Source: Burkholderia cepacia
GTDB lineage: Bacteria; Pseudomonadota; Gammaproteobacteria; Burkholderiales; Burkholderiaceae
DNA length: 64,000 nucleotides
Direction: 5' to 3'
NCBI RefSeq assembly: GCF_029962485.1
Contig: NZ_CP073637.1
Span: 248,001-312,000 of the forward strand
The notes below the pieces were generated by a model. It was not told the DNA's origin. It worked only from the letters and a program-made list of their open reading frames with translations, and ran no database searches. Position numbers and translations under genes: made by a program. Of this stretch, positions 17,781-27,154 are shown in pieces. The stretch's first letter is position 1. Every line of letters starts with the position of its first letter.

Positions 17781-18650
17781 ATGGATCTCGGGTTTATCGG
17801 GCTGGGCGAAATGGGGCAGGCGATCGCGACGAACCTGCTGAAGGCGGGCCACACGGTGCGGGTCTGGAACCGGTCGCGCGAGCGTGCCGAGCCGCTCGCG
17901 GCGTTCGGCGCGCAGATCGTCGACACGCCGGCCGACGCGTTTCGCGGCGACGCGGTGTTTTCGATGCTCGGCGACGATGCCGCCGCGCGCGCGGTGTTCG
18001 ACGACGCGCTGCTCGCGCAGGCGCCGCGGGGTCTGATCCACGTGAACATGGCGACGGTGTCGGTCGCGCTCGCCGAATCGCTCGCACATGCGCACGCATC
18101 GCGCGGCATCCACTATGTCGCTGCTCCCGTGATGGGGCGGCCCGACGTCGCCGCCGCCGCGCGCCTGACGATCATGGCCGGCGGCCCGGCCGAGGCGATC
18201 GACCGCGTGCAGCCGCTGTTCGACGCGATCGGCCAGAAGACCTGGCGGTTCGGTTCGCTGCCGCAGCATGCGAACGTCGCGAAGATTGCCGCGAACTTCA
18301 CGCTCGCGTCGGCGATCGAGACGCTCGGCGAGGCGTCCGCGCTGCTGGGCGCGCACGGCGTCGCGATGCGCGACTTCCTCGACGTGATCACCAGCAGCGT
18401 GTTTCCGGGCCCCGTCTACGCCGGCTACGGCTCGATGATCGCCGAGCGGCAATACGAGCCCGCGCGCTTCAAGGCCCGGCTCGGGCTGAAGGACGTCCGC
18501 CTTGCGCTGGAAGCCGGCGACGCGACGTCGGTGCCGCTGCCGATCGCGAGCGTCGTGCGCGACAGCCTGCTCGATGCGCTCGCGCACGGCGGCGGCGACC
18601 AGGATTTCGCGGTGCTGGGTGAGGTCGCGCTGCGCCGCGCCGGCCGCTGA
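17781..18650 (+). CDS. NAD(P)-dependent beta-hydroxyacid dehydrogenase (3-hydroxyisobutyrate dehydrogenase-like)
   Basis: A 289-aa protein, normal family length. An N-terminal Rossmann motif GFIGLGEMGQAIATNLLKAGH is followed by the characteristic second signature VAAPVMGRPDVAAAA and the catalytic-lysine region AKIAANFTL. The family reduces or oxidises small beta-hydroxyacids (3-hydroxyisobutyrate, tartronate semialdehyde, glyoxylate) with NAD(P). The exact substrate cannot be read from the sequence. GGAGCGG precedes the ATG. Confidence 0.88.
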   Translation: MDLGFIGLGEMGQAIATNLLKAGHTVRVWNRSRERAEPLAAFGAQIVDTPADAFRGDAVFSMLGDDAAARAVFDDALLAQAPRGLIHVNMATVSVALAESLAHAHASRGIHYVAAPVMGRPDVAAAARLTIMAGGPAEAIDRVQPLFDAIGQKTWRFGSLPQHANVAKIAANFTLASAIETLGEASALLGAHGVAMRDFLDVITSSVFPGPVYAGYGSMIAERQYEPARFKARLGLKDVRLALEAGDATSVPLPIASVVRDSLLDALAHGGGDQDFAVLGEVALRRAGR

Positions 18651-18721
18651 CGCGCGACACAAGCGCCGTGCTCACGGCATAATCGACGTTTCGTTTTCCC
18701 GACATTCAGGCAGAGGCGGTC

Positions 18722-19363
18722 ATGAACTTGCATACGTGGTGGCTTTTCGTGGCGACGGTGTTCGTCGTATCGGCGATTCCGGGTCCGAACATGCTGCTCG
18801 TGATGACGCACGGTGCGCGGCACGGGCTGCGGCGTTCGGCGTGGACGATGGCCGGCTGTCTTAGCGCGCTGGTACTGATGTTGTCGGTGTCGGCGGCGGG
18901 TCTCGGTGCCGTGCTCGAGGCGTGGCCGGCGATGTTCAATACGTTGCGCTTTGCGGGCGCGGCCTACCTGATCTACCTCGGCGTGAAGGCGTGGCGCGCG
19001 CGCGTCGACGACGAGCAGCCTGCCGACGACGTCGAAACCGTGTCGCGCCAGGTCGCGCCGGCATCGCGCGGGACGCTGTTCCGCAACGGTTTCCTGGTCG
19101 CGGGCAGCAATCCGAAGGCGATCCTGTTCGCGGCCGCGCTGCTGCCGCAGTTCATCAACGCGGCCGAACCGACGCTGCCGCAGTTCGGCATCCTCGTCGT
19201 CACGTTCGCGGTGATCGAGGTGAGCTGGTATCTCGTCTACGCGTCGTTCGGCACGCGCATCGGCGCGACGCTGAAGAGCCAGAGCGTCGCGAAGGTGTTC
19301 AACCGGCTGACGGGCGGGCTGTTCGTCGGCTTCGGTGCGATGATGGCGCTGGTCCGTCACTGA
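18722..19363 (+). CDS. LysE/RhtB family amino-acid exporter
   Basis: A 213-aa protein with six predicted membrane segments. The family motif SAIPGPNMLLVMTHGARHG follows the first helix, and FRNGFLVAGSNPKAILFAAALLPQFI is the second conserved loop. The likely role is efflux of an amino acid or homoserine-lactone-like compound. It lies 71 bp after the dehydrogenase gene and ends at a strong terminator. Confidence 0.9.
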   Translation: MNLHTWWLFVATVFVVSAIPGPNMLLVMTHGARHGLRRSAWTMAGCLSALVLMLSVSAAGLGAVLEAWPAMFNTLRFAGAAYLIYLGVKAWRARVDDEQPADDVETVSRQVAPASRGTLFRNGFLVAGSNPKAILFAAALLPQFINAAEPTLPQFGILVVTFAVIEVSWYLVYASFGTRIGATLKSQSVAKVFNRLTGGLFVGFGAMMALVRH

Positions 19364-19389
19364 TTTCGACCTGACCGGATTCGGGTGTG

Positions 19390-19432
19390 CCGAACGCCCC
19401 GTCCCTCGCAAGAGGGCGGGGCGTTCGGCTTT
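19390..19432. terminator. Terminator between converging genes
   Basis: A stem of 12 bp (CCGAACGCCCCG / CGGGGCGTTCGG) encloses a GTCCC/AGGGC extension and is followed by CTTTT. It separates the LysE gene from the convergent MFS gene. Confidence 0.75.
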
Positions 19433-19453
19433 TCGGGGCCGCTTCAGGTCGGT

Positions 19454-20737
19454 CTACGCCCGCGGGCGAGTCAACGCAGTGTCGCCGGCCCCGCGTCCGG
19501 CCGCGAGCCCGAACACGGCGGCTGCGCCTGCGAAAGCGAAGCCTGCGCCGCACACCGCGCTCCATCCGCCCCAGGCCCACGCGCTACCCGCGAGCGCTGC
19601 CCCAAGTGCGCCGCCGACGAAGAACAGGCCGACGAACAGCCCGTTCAGGCGGCCGCGCGCGGCCGGGTTCAGCAGGTTGATCTCGCGGCGGCCGATCGTC
19701 TGGTCGACGATGACGCCCGCGTCCAGCAGCGCCGCACCGCCGGCCAGCAGCGCGAGCGCGACACCGCGATGCGCATGCGCGTCGAAGCCGAACCAGCCGG
19801 CGCCGGCGATGCCGAGCACGACGAGCGCGGCGAGCATCGTGCCGTGCGCGATCCGCTGCGCGGCCGGGCCGTGGCCATGGTCGCCGGCGCGGCCGGCGAG
19901 CGGCGTGACGATCGCGCCGCTGGCGCCGGCGAACGCGAACAGCGCGATCCCGTGCAGGTCGAGCGCGAACGGCGGCTGCGCGAGCCGCAGCCCGACGGCC
20001 GTCCAGAACGCGCTGAACGCGGCCATCGCGAGCGCGGCCGACAGCGCGTGCCGGCGCAGTACCGGTTCGTCGGCGAGCAGGCGCCCCATCGACGCGAGCA
20101 GCGCGCGGTAGCCGGCCGTGACCGGCGGGGTACGCGACGGCAGGCGCAGCGCGAGCACGACGGCGATCGCCGCATTCGCGACCGCCGCCAGCAGGTAGAA
20201 CGCGCGCCAGCCGGCCGAGCCCGCGATCAGGCTCGCGAGCGGCCGCGACAGCAGGATGCCGAGCATCAGCCCGCTCATCACGTTGCCGACCGCGCGGCCG
20301 CGCTGCGCCTCGGGCGCCATCGACGCGGCCATCGGTACGAGCATCTGGATCACGCTCGACGCGGCGCCGGCTACGAGCGTCGCGAGCAGGAATACGGTGC
20401 CGGACCGCGTGAACGCGGGCAGCGCGAGCGCGGCCGCACACGCGGCAAGCGTCGCGATGATCAGGCGGCGGTTCTCGAGCAGGTCGACCAGCGGCACGAG
20501 CAGCACGAGCCCGGCCGCGTAGCCGAGCTGCGGCAGCATCGCGACGAGCCCGGCGAGGCCGGGCGGCAGCTGAAGGTCGGCGCTGATCGGGCCTGTCAGC
20601 GGTTGCGCGGCGAACAGGTCCATCACGATCACGCCGACCGTCGCGGCGAAGAACAGCGTCATCCCGGTGCTCAGCGCGGGTGGCGCGGCGACGGACGGAG
20701 GAACGGCGGCGGGGCAACGGTTGGCAGGGCAGTTCAT
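19454..20737 (-). CDS. MFS transporter (drug/sugar efflux type)
   Basis: A 427-aa protein with 12 predicted helices. FAAQPLTGPISADLQLPPGLAGLVAMLPQLGYAAGLVLLVPL is the typical first two-helix block, and DLLENRRLIIATL carries the loop-2/3 MFS motif. The N-terminal 25 residues are Ala/Pro-rich and probably cytoplasmic. It is divergent from a LysR gene 97 bp away, which probably regulates it. The substrate is not predictable; Bcr/CflA-like efflux is the closest impression. Confidence 0.87.
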   Translation of the reverse strand: MNCPANRCPAAVPPSVAAPPALSTGMTLFFAATVGVIVMDLFAAQPLTGPISADLQLPPGLAGLVAMLPQLGYAAGLVLLVPLVDLLENRRLIIATLAACAAALALPAFTRSGTVFLLATLVAGAASSVIQMLVPMAASMAPEAQRGRAVGNVMSGLMLGILLSRPLASLIAGSAGWRAFYLLAAVANAAIAVVLALRLPSRTPPVTAGYRALLASMGRLLADEPVLRRHALSAALAMAAFSAFWTAVGLRLAQPPFALDLHGIALFAFAGASGAIVTPLAGRAGDHGHGPAAQRIAHGTMLAALVVLGIAGAGWFGFDAHAHRGVALALLAGGAALLDAGVIVDQTIGRREINLLNPAARGRLNGLFVGLFFVGGALGAALAGSAWAWGGWSAVCGAGFAFAGAAAVFGLAAGRGAGDTALTRPRA

Positions 20738-20788
20738 CGGAAGCCTGGGAGAGGGGGCGAGGGAATCCCCATCGTAGGTGCCCGATGT

Positions 20789-20827
20789 TTATGCGACAAT
20801 TGAAATATGTCTAACATGATTATGCGA
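20789..20827. promoter_or_regulatory. Candidate LysR operator region
   Basis: TTATGCGA occurs twice (20789-20796 and 20820-20827), 31 bp apart, i.e. three helical turns. Between them lies the palindrome ATGT-CTA-ACAT (20807-20817). This sits between the divergent MFS and LysR genes, where LysR-type regulators normally bind. Confidence 0.5.
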
Positions 20828-20834
20828 GTTTGTT

Positions 20835-21764
20835 TTGAATACGCGTGATCTCCTGGCGTTCGTCGCGGTGGTCGACAGCGGGTCGATGGTCGCCGCGGCC
20901 GCGAAGCTCCACCTGACGCAGCCGGGCCTGACGCGGCGCGTGCAGAACCTCGAAACGCTGCTCGGCGTGCCGCTGCTCGAACGGCAAAGCAAGCCGCTGA
21001 AGCCGACCGCCGCCGGGCGAGACGTCTACGCGCTCGCGCGCAACGTGCTGGGTGCGGTCGACGAGCTGATGGCGGCCGGTGCGCCGGACAGCGAGCCGTC
21101 GGGCGAGTTGCGCATCGGCGTCCCGCCGTTCCTGTCCGAGCTGGCGCTCGAGCGGCCGATCGACCGGCTGCGCGACGCGTTCCCGCGCCTCACGCTGCGC
21201 GTGACGGCCGGCTGGTCGCCGGCACTGATGCAGGGCATCGAGCGCGGCGCGCTCGACGTCGCGGCCGTGATGGTGCCTGCGAGCGCGGTGCTGCCCGACG
21301 CGTTCACCGCGACGCTGCTCGCGACGCAGCCGACGGTGCTCGTCGCCGCGCGCGACTTTCCGCTGCCGGACGGTCCGCTGTCGCTTGACACGCTGTCGGG
21401 TTTTCCGTGGGTGCTGAGCCAGGACGGCTGCGGGATGCGTTCGGCGCTGAGCCGCGCGCTCGGCGCGGCCGGGCTGCCGTTCGACGTCGCGGTCGAGGCG
21501 TTCGGCTCGGAGCTGCAGCTGTCGCTGGTCGCGCGCGGCGCCGGTATCGGCATCGCCGCGCCGAATGCGCTGGCGCGCAGCGCGCATCGCGATGCATTGA
21601 GGGTCGTGGAAACGGCAGGGCTGGAAACGCGGATCAACGTGTGGATCGTGCACGGCACGCTGCCGGGCCGGCTGGTGCGGCCTGTCGCGCTGCTGCGCGA
21701 CGCGCTGGGCGAGGTGCTTGACCGAGAGAACGGGAGAGGGTCGGATGCGCTAATGGCGAACTAG
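20835..21764 (+). CDS. LysR-family transcriptional regulator
   Basis: A 309-aa protein from TTG 20835, which gives the standard opening MNTRDLLAFVAVVDSGSMVA. The HTH continues AAKLHLTQPGLTRRVQNLETLLGVPLLER, and the effector domain starts GELRIGVPPFLSELALERP. No in-frame ATG gives a better start. Divergent from the MFS gene, so it likely senses that transporter's substrate. Confidence 0.88.
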   Translation: MNTRDLLAFVAVVDSGSMVAAAAKLHLTQPGLTRRVQNLETLLGVPLLERQSKPLKPTAAGRDVYALARNVLGAVDELMAAGAPDSEPSGELRIGVPPFLSELALERPIDRLRDAFPRLTLRVTAGWSPALMQGIERGALDVAAVMVPASAVLPDAFTATLLATQPTVLVAARDFPLPDGPLSLDTLSGFPWVLSQDGCGMRSALSRALGAAGLPFDVAVEAFGSELQLSLVARGAGIGIAAPNALARSAHRDALRVVETAGLETRINVWIVHGTLPGRLVRPVALLRDALGEVLDRENGRGSDALMAN

Positions 21765-21873
21765 AGGCAGCATTCGAGGGAAAATCCTTATTTTCTCTAC
21801 GGAAATGTTGCAATGCGGAAACCGATTCGCTAGAATTGCACCTGTCTCCTCCATGTCTCCTCTGATATGGATT

Positions 21874-21902
21874 CAGCCCGCCTCTTAGGCGGGCTTTTTT
21901 TT
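21874..21902. terminator. Intrinsic terminator
   Basis: Perfect 7-bp stem GCCCGCC / GGCGGGC with a TCTTA loop and eight Ts. It follows the LysR gene and lies just before the end of the convergent OmpW-family gene. Confidence 0.88.
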
Positions 21903-21948
21903 GCCTGCGATTTTGCCGCGGCAATCCATTCGCCGGCGCTTGCCGGCG

Positions 21949-22782
21949 TCAGAACTTGTACGTCATCCCGACGTAGCTGATGATCGGGTCGGCTTTCAGG
22001 TCCGATTTCGACTCGGCGAGCACCGAACCGTCGGCCGCCTTGATCGTCACCGTCGACGTCGTCTTCAGCGGGATGTAGGTCACCGACGCGACCAGCCCGA
22101 AATGCTCCGTCATGTTGTACTGCAGGCCCGCGTTGAACACCGGCTGCCATGACGACGACGCCTTCGCTTCCACCGATGTCGTACCCGGCTTGCCCGCACC
22201 CGCCGCGAGGATCGCGCCGAGGTTGTCCTGCGTCTGCTTGATGAAGTTCGTGTTGAGCTGCAGGTCGCTGAACCAGTTGTACGACACGCCGAGGCCGAGG
22301 AACGGCCGGAACTTCGCGGTCGCCTGCCCGAAGTAGTACTGCAGGATCACCGCGGGGCTCCACTGCCGCACGCTCTTCACGATCGGGTTGACCGAGCCCA
22401 GCCCGATGTTCTGCGTGCCGAGCGCGCCGGCAGGGCCGGGCGGCTTGATCGTGCCCTGGCCCGACACCTTGAACACCGGCGGCACGCCGGCCACCGACGT
22501 GACCGCGATGTGGTCGGTCAGGAAGTGGCTGACCGTCAGGCCGACGGTGTCGGCGCCGCTCGTGCGCAGCCCGGTGCCCGGCGACGTGAACGACGGCGGC
22601 AGCCGCAGCGGCGTGTTGATCGGCGTCGGCGCGACGTTGGTCGTCATCGGCGTGCTGCTCTGCTGCGGCATCACGTGGAACCAGCCCAGCGTGACGACGT
22701 TGCTGCCGGCGCTCTGTGCGTGCGCCGCGAGCGGCGCCAGCACGGCGGCGCCGGCCGCCGCGCGGAGAAGGGTTTTCTTCAT
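21949..22782 (-). CDS. OmpW-family outer-membrane protein
   Basis: A 277-aa protein from ATG 22782 (a GTG immediately before it is in frame, but GGAGGCGGAAG fits the ATG). Signal peptide MKKTLLRAAAGAAVLAPLAAHA. The mature part has the OmpW features SHFLTDHIAVTSVAGVPPVFKVSGQG, LQYYFGQATAKFRPFLGLGVSYNWFSD and a C-terminal strand ending in Phe (VGMTYKF), as required for BAM assembly. It folds as an eight-stranded barrel for small hydrophobic compounds. It lies 18 bp after the DUF2957 lipoprotein gene, so probably one operon. Confidence 0.9.
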   Translation of the reverse strand: MKKTLLRAAAGAAVLAPLAAHAQSAGSNVVTLGWFHVMPQQSSTPMTTNVAPTPINTPLRLPPSFTSPGTGLRTSGADTVGLTVSHFLTDHIAVTSVAGVPPVFKVSGQGTIKPPGPAGALGTQNIGLGSVNPIVKSVRQWSPAVILQYYFGQATAKFRPFLGLGVSYNWFSDLQLNTNFIKQTQDNLGAILAAGAGKPGTTSVEAKASSSWQPVFNAGLQYNMTEHFGLVASVTYIPLKTTSTVTIKAADGSVLAESKSDLKADPIISYVGMTYKF

Positions 22783-22800
22783 CACGGCTTCCGCCTCCGC

Positions 22801-24042
22801 TTACTGGACGAACGCGCCGATCGTGAAATACGGCGTCGATCCCGCGTTATCGAGGAAACCGAACACGCCACCCGTGAAGATGAACTTGCCGGTCGGCGAC
22901 GTGCTGCCCGAACCCGTGTGAATCGTCGTGACGGTACCCGGCACCTTCTGCGTATAGTCGAGATCGAGCGCGGTCGCGAGCGAGGCTTGCGACGGCTGGA
23001 ACGGATCGAGCAGCGTGGCCTGGTTGTTGATCAGCGCGGTGGTCCGGTAGTTGAACTGGCTGTCGACGCCCACGTACTCGCCGTTCTGCGAACCGGCCGC
23101 GATGGCCGTTTGCGGTGAAAGGATCGAGATGCTCGATTCGTCGTCGGCGGTGAGGCCCGGCACGCCGTTGCTGTCGGGCGTCGGGTTCGGGTTCGCGACA
23201 CCCGTGCGCACCAGGATCGGCACGAGCTGGTTGCGCAGCTTGCCGACGATCATGAAGCCCTTGCCCTGCGGCGTTGCCGACAGCGTCGGCTTCAGCTGGC
23301 TCGCGTAGTTGTTCGACTGGAACGCACCGCTGCCGTCCGCGGATTGCGCGAAGTTCGTGCCTTGCTGCGTGCACGCGCCGCCGGCGAACTGGCCGGTCGA
23401 ATCGCACTTGGTCCACGAGCCGTCCGCGTTGATCGTCACCTTCGCGTCGATCGATGCGGGCGCGAAGTTCTGCGACGGCACTTCGCCGAAGCCGATATGG
23501 CTGTACGTCCCGGTAACCTTCGTGATGTCGGTTTCGATCGACGAGAAGCCGATGAACGGGTAGTACGGGAATTTCGTGTCGGGCACCGCGGCCTGGCCGA
23601 GCACGCCGTTGAACTGGATTTCCTTGCCGGGGATCGTGCCGCCCGCGACGCCTTCGCCGACGAAGATCCGCGCCGGGCGCGACGGATCGAGGCTCGCGCC
23701 GTTCAGGCGGAACGCGCACTGGTTCAGCTTGTTGGTCGGCAGCAGCGTTTCCTGCGTGAGCGTGCCGCTGTCGACGGTGCCCGCGCGGGTCGGCGTGACG
23801 GTGCCGGTCGTGCGCGGCACGGCCGATTCCACGTACGTCACCTGCCAGGTCATCTTGGTCGTGTCGAGCTGGACCTTCGCGAGTTCACCGCTGCCCGCGC
23901 CGCCCGTGAACACGGTGCTGTAGTCGAGCGTGGCGGGACAGAGCCGGTCTTCGACGAGCGGGGGCGGGTTGTCGCTGCCGCCGCCGCAGGCGGAAAGAAG
24001 GGGGGCGGCAAGGGCCGCCGCCAGAATGAGGTTGCGCTTCAT
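22801..24042 (-). CDS. DUF2957 family lipoprotein (second copy)
   Basis: A 413-aa protein. The signal peptide ends in the lipobox LLSAC followed by GGGSD, so Cys is lipidated; Asp does not follow directly, and outer-membrane sorting is likely. The mature part has the repeated DUF2957 landmarks GGAGSGELAKVQLDTTKMTW, TGTVTPTRAGTV, DDESSISILSPQTAI and a terminal TPYFTIGAFVQ. Function unknown; the family is nearly confined to Burkholderiales. It is paralogous to the next upstream gene and contiguous with ompW. Confidence 0.85.
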   Translation of the reverse strand: MKRNLILAAALAAPLLSACGGGSDNPPPLVEDRLCPATLDYSTVFTGGAGSGELAKVQLDTTKMTWQVTYVESAVPRTTGTVTPTRAGTVDSGTLTQETLLPTNKLNQCAFRLNGASLDPSRPARIFVGEGVAGGTIPGKEIQFNGVLGQAAVPDTKFPYYPFIGFSSIETDITKVTGTYSHIGFGEVPSQNFAPASIDAKVTINADGSWTKCDSTGQFAGGACTQQGTNFAQSADGSGAFQSNNYASQLKPTLSATPQGKGFMIVGKLRNQLVPILVRTGVANPNPTPDSNGVPGLTADDESSISILSPQTAIAAGSQNGEYVGVDSQFNYRTTALINNQATLLDPFQPSQASLATALDLDYTQKVPGTVTTIHTGSGSTSPTGKFIFTGGVFGFLDNAGSTPYFTIGAFVQ

Positions 24043-24190
24043 GTTGCTCCTCCAGATTTGTCTTGTGCGGCGGCCAGCTCCCTGTCGGCCGCTTCTGTTG
24101 GTGGTGCTCGTCCTGCCTGCGCCGTGCCGCGCGCGTCGTGCCGCCGTGCGTTACGCGACGGCGGGCCAGCCGCCGCCGCGTCCCCGTTCG

Positions 24191-25609
24191 CTACTTGCTG
24201 ATCTGCGCACCCACGCCGAAGTACGGTGTCGACGAGGTCGTCGAGTTCGCCGACGTCGACGTGACGCCGCCGTTCACCGTGCCCTGGACCAGTGCCGCGT
24301 ACAGCCCGCCCGTCGCGATCACCACGCCCGATGCGGACGGGTAGCTCGCGCCGCTCGGGGGCGTCGTCTTCGCGTTCAGCAGGCCCGGCGTCGCCTGGCC
24401 GTAGTCGAGCGTGAAGCCGTCTTCCTCGGCCTGCGTGCTCGGGTTGATGAACGACGCGTTGCTGCCGCGAATCAGCGCAGCCGTGTACTTGAAGTTCGAG
24501 TCCGCGCCCGCGTAGCCGCCGTCGATCGCGCCCGACGTGATTGCCGTTGCCGAGCCGAGCACCGCGATGCCCGATTCGTCGTCGACCTGCGCATCGAGGT
24601 GCAGCGGCGGCGTGCCGAGGTTCACGTTGCCCGTACGCACGATCACCGGCACCGTCGCGCCGTTGAGCTGGCCGATCACCATGTGGGCGGTCGCCGACTT
24701 GCCGGTCGCGCCGACGATCGGCAGTTGCGTCTGCGGCAGCGTTTGCGGCGCCTTCGTGCTGTCGAAGTAGCCGCCGTTCGCGCTCGTCTTCCACGGATCG
24801 CCGGTCGTCTGGCAGCCACCCGAGCCGCTCGACGTGCACGCGCCGTTCGCATCGAACGTCTCGCTCGAGTTCGTGCCTTTCGTCGCGTAGTTGCCCGACG
24901 GCACGAGGTGATAGATCAGCGCGTTGTACGTGCCCGGCAGCTTCGACAGGTCGGTGGTCGTGCTCGCGAAACCGAGGAACGGATAGAAATCGAAGTGGCG
25001 GTTCGGCACCTGGCCGACGTTCTGCACGACGCCGGGGATGATCGTCAGCCCGTCGTACTGGATCGTCGCACCGGGAATGCCGCCGCCTGCGACGCCCATG
25101 CCGACCAGCAGCATCGGCGGGTTCGCCTGGTTGAAGTCGGCGGCCGTCGAATAGGTCGAGCCGTCCGACGCGGGGCCCGTGCCCGGCGTGAGGACGAACG
25201 CGCAACGCGTCTGCTCGGCGGTCGGCAGCGTGCCGGTCGGCGGATGGATGACCTTGCCGGCGATCGTCGTGCCGACGCGACTCGGCGTGACGGTGCCCGT
25301 CTTCAGCGGAATCGGCGATTCGAGCCACTTGAGCGTGTACGTCATCGCGACTGCGTCGATGTTGACGCTGACGATCTCGCCGCTACCTGCGCCGCCGAGA
25401 TACGTGCTCTTCACGATGTCGGCGTTGGCCGGGCACAGCGCGCCGTTGACGGGCTGCGAAGGCGGCGGCCCTTGCGTGCCGCAGCTCGATCCGGAACATT
25501 GGGGCGCGTTGATCGGCGCAGGTGCGCCGCCGTCCCCCCCACCACATGCAACCAGGAAAGGGGCAATGGCAAAGGCCGTTGCCACCCCCTTCGATAAGGC
25601 GTGCGACAT
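24191..25609 (-). CDS. DUF2957 family lipoprotein (first copy)
   Basis: A 472-aa protein with lipobox FLVAC-GGGD. It shares with its downstream neighbour GGAGSGEIVSVNIDAVAMTY, TGTVTPSRVGTT, VDDESGIAVLGSATAITSG and the end TPYFGVGAQISK, so the two arose by tandem duplication. It is about 60 residues longer because of a Pro/Cys-rich insert after the lipobox (APQCSGSSCGTQGPPPSQP). Likely the first gene of a DUF2957-DUF2957-ompW envelope operon. Confidence 0.85.
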   Translation of the reverse strand: MSHALSKGVATAFAIAPFLVACGGGDGGAPAPINAPQCSGSSCGTQGPPPSQPVNGALCPANADIVKSTYLGGAGSGEIVSVNIDAVAMTYTLKWLESPIPLKTGTVTPSRVGTTIAGKVIHPPTGTLPTAEQTRCAFVLTPGTGPASDGSTYSTAADFNQANPPMLLVGMGVAGGGIPGATIQYDGLTIIPGVVQNVGQVPNRHFDFYPFLGFASTTTDLSKLPGTYNALIYHLVPSGNYATKGTNSSETFDANGACTSSGSGGCQTTGDPWKTSANGGYFDSTKAPQTLPQTQLPIVGATGKSATAHMVIGQLNGATVPVIVRTGNVNLGTPPLHLDAQVDDESGIAVLGSATAITSGAIDGGYAGADSNFKYTAALIRGSNASFINPSTQAEEDGFTLDYGQATPGLLNAKTTPPSGASYPSASGVVIATGGLYAALVQGTVNGGVTSTSANSTTSSTPYFGVGAQISK

Positions 25610-25993
25610 GCCGCTGTCTCCAATCGTTTAATTGTGCGAGCTAATGTCGCCGCCTTGATTTTTGCTGTCAATTGATGAACCCGTCTAAAAAAGGCGATTG
25701 AAACGGGTATCGGGTATTGGTTCCTTGCCGGATACGGCATTCGGTAAGAATTTAAACGCCAAAGAGGTCACCGCAAGCTGCGGGAGTGGGGGATGTGCCA
25801 CGCTTGGCAGGCTGTCGAAGGGCCTTCCTGCGTATAACGGCAGCGTTTAAAGCGGCGGTATCCGGTCTATCCCTATTCGGGATTGACTGGATAAAGAAGG
25901 AGGGAGTTAATCCGCTGGTAATCGCGCAATGGAAAGCTTGTAAATATTTGTAAATGCGCGATCCGGGATTTTTATTTATTGCCTGATACGGGT
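25610..25993. other. Intergenic region upstream of the DUF2957 operon
   Basis: AT-richer than the neighbours and without a credible gene. It should hold the promoter of the DUF2957 operon. Visible structure: CGGGTATCGGGTATTGG near 25707-25723, and TTGTAAATATTTGTAAAT near 25938-25955, an imperfect repeat that could bind a regulator. Confidence 0.35.
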
Positions 25994-26001
25994 AAATAAA
26001 A

Positions 26002-26020
26002 AGCCGGCCAGTGGCCGGCT
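26002..26020 (-). terminator. argC terminator
   Basis: Stem AGCCGGCCA / TGGCCGGCT. Read on the minus strand it is followed by a T-rich tail (TTTTTATTTA), about 23 bp after the argC stop. Confidence 0.85.
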
Positions 26021-26042
26021 TTGCATTGCGTGCGATGTTGAA

Positions 26043-26993
26043 TCAGCGTTTGAGACCGGCGTCCTCGGCCGCGCCGATGCTCAGGTTCATGCACTGGATC
26101 GCGGCGCCCGACGCGCCCTTGCCGAGGTTGTCGAGGCGCGCGACCGTGACGAAGCGCTCGGCGTTGCCGAACACGAACAGGTCGACACGGTTCGTATCGT
26201 TGTTCGCCTGCACGTCGAAGAAGCCGCCGTCGAGGTTCGCGTCCGCGTCGAACGGTGCGACGCGCACGAACGCTTCGTCCGCGTAGTACTCGGCGAACAC
26301 GCGCTGCACGTCCTGCGGCGTTGCGCGCTTCGCAAGCTGCTCGGGCGTGAAGTAGGTCGTCACCGCGAGGCCCTTCAGGAACGGGCCGACGATCGGCGTG
26401 AAGATCGGTGCGTTCGCGAGGCCCGTATGCGCGGCCATTTCCGGCAGGTGCTTGTGCGCGAGGCCGAGTGCGTACGGACGCGGGCTCGCGAGCTTGCCGC
26501 CCGGCGCAGCATTTTCGTAGTCGGCGATCATCGACTTGCCGCCGCCGCTGTAGCCGGTGATCGAGTAGCTGTGCGCGGCGAACGTCGGCGCGACGATGCC
26601 GGCATCGACGAGCGGACGCATCGCGAGCACGAACGCCGATGCGTGGCAGCCCGGCACCGCGATGCGCTTCGATGTACGAATCTTCTCGCGCTGGGCGCGG
26701 GTCAGTTCCGGCAGGCCGTAGGCCCAGTCGGCGCTCGTGCGGAACGCGGTGCTCGCGTCGATCAGCGTCGTGTTCGGGTTCTCGACGAGCGAGGCCGATT
26801 CGCGCGACGCGACATCCGGCAGGCACAGGAACGTGACGTCCGACGCGTTGATCAGGCGGCGGCGCTCGTCGACGTCCTTGCGCTTCGCTTCATCGATACG
26901 CAGGATTTCGATGTCGTTGCGTGCCGACAGGTATTCGAAGATCTTGAGGCCGGTCGTGCCTTCCTGGCCGTCGACAAAAACTTTGGTGCTCAT
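26043..26993 (-). CDS. argC: N-acetyl-gamma-glutamyl-phosphate reductase, type 2
   Basis: A 316-aa protein. It reduces N-acetylglutamyl-5-phosphate to the semialdehyde with NADPH in arginine synthesis. The length and opening [22 protein letters not shown] mark the shorter type 2 ArgC of beta-proteobacteria. [18 protein letters not shown] holds the catalytic Cys, and [17 protein letters not shown] is the substrate loop. It is monocistronic here with its own terminator; other arg genes are not in the window. Confidence 0.95.
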   Translation of the reverse strand: MSTKVFVDGQEGTTGLKIFEYLSARNDIEILRIDEAKRKDVDERRRLINASDVTFLCLPDVASRESASLVENPNTTLIDASTAFRTSADWAYGLPELTRAQREKIRTSKRIAVPGCHASAFVLAMRPLVDAGIVAPTFAAHSYSITGYSGGGKSMIADYENAAPGGKLASPRPYALGLAHKHLPEMAAHTGLANAPIFTPIVGPFLKGLAVTTYFTPEQLAKRATPQDVQRVFAEYYADEAFVRVAPFDADANLDGGFFDVQANNDTNRVDLFVFGNAERFVTVARLDNLGKGASGAAIQCMNLSIGAAEDAGLKR

Positions 26994-27083
26994 TTCGCTC
27001 TCACTGAATGAAACGCGGGCCCGCGCCCGGAAACCGCCATTTTAAGACGTCATCCGGCGGGTCTGCGCCGCGCGGGGCGAAAA

Positions 27084-27105
27084 AAGACGGCCGGCGGGCC
27101 GTCTT
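27084..27105 (-). terminator. Intrinsic terminator of the flavoprotein gene
   Basis: Stem AAGACGGCC / GGCCGTCTT with a short loop; on the minus strand it runs into a T-tract. It lies about 50 bp past the WrbA-like gene stop. Confidence 0.8.
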
Positions 27106-27154
27106 GTGTCCCTTTGATGCCCGCCGCTGCGGGCGCGCGGGCGTCGGGGCGGGC

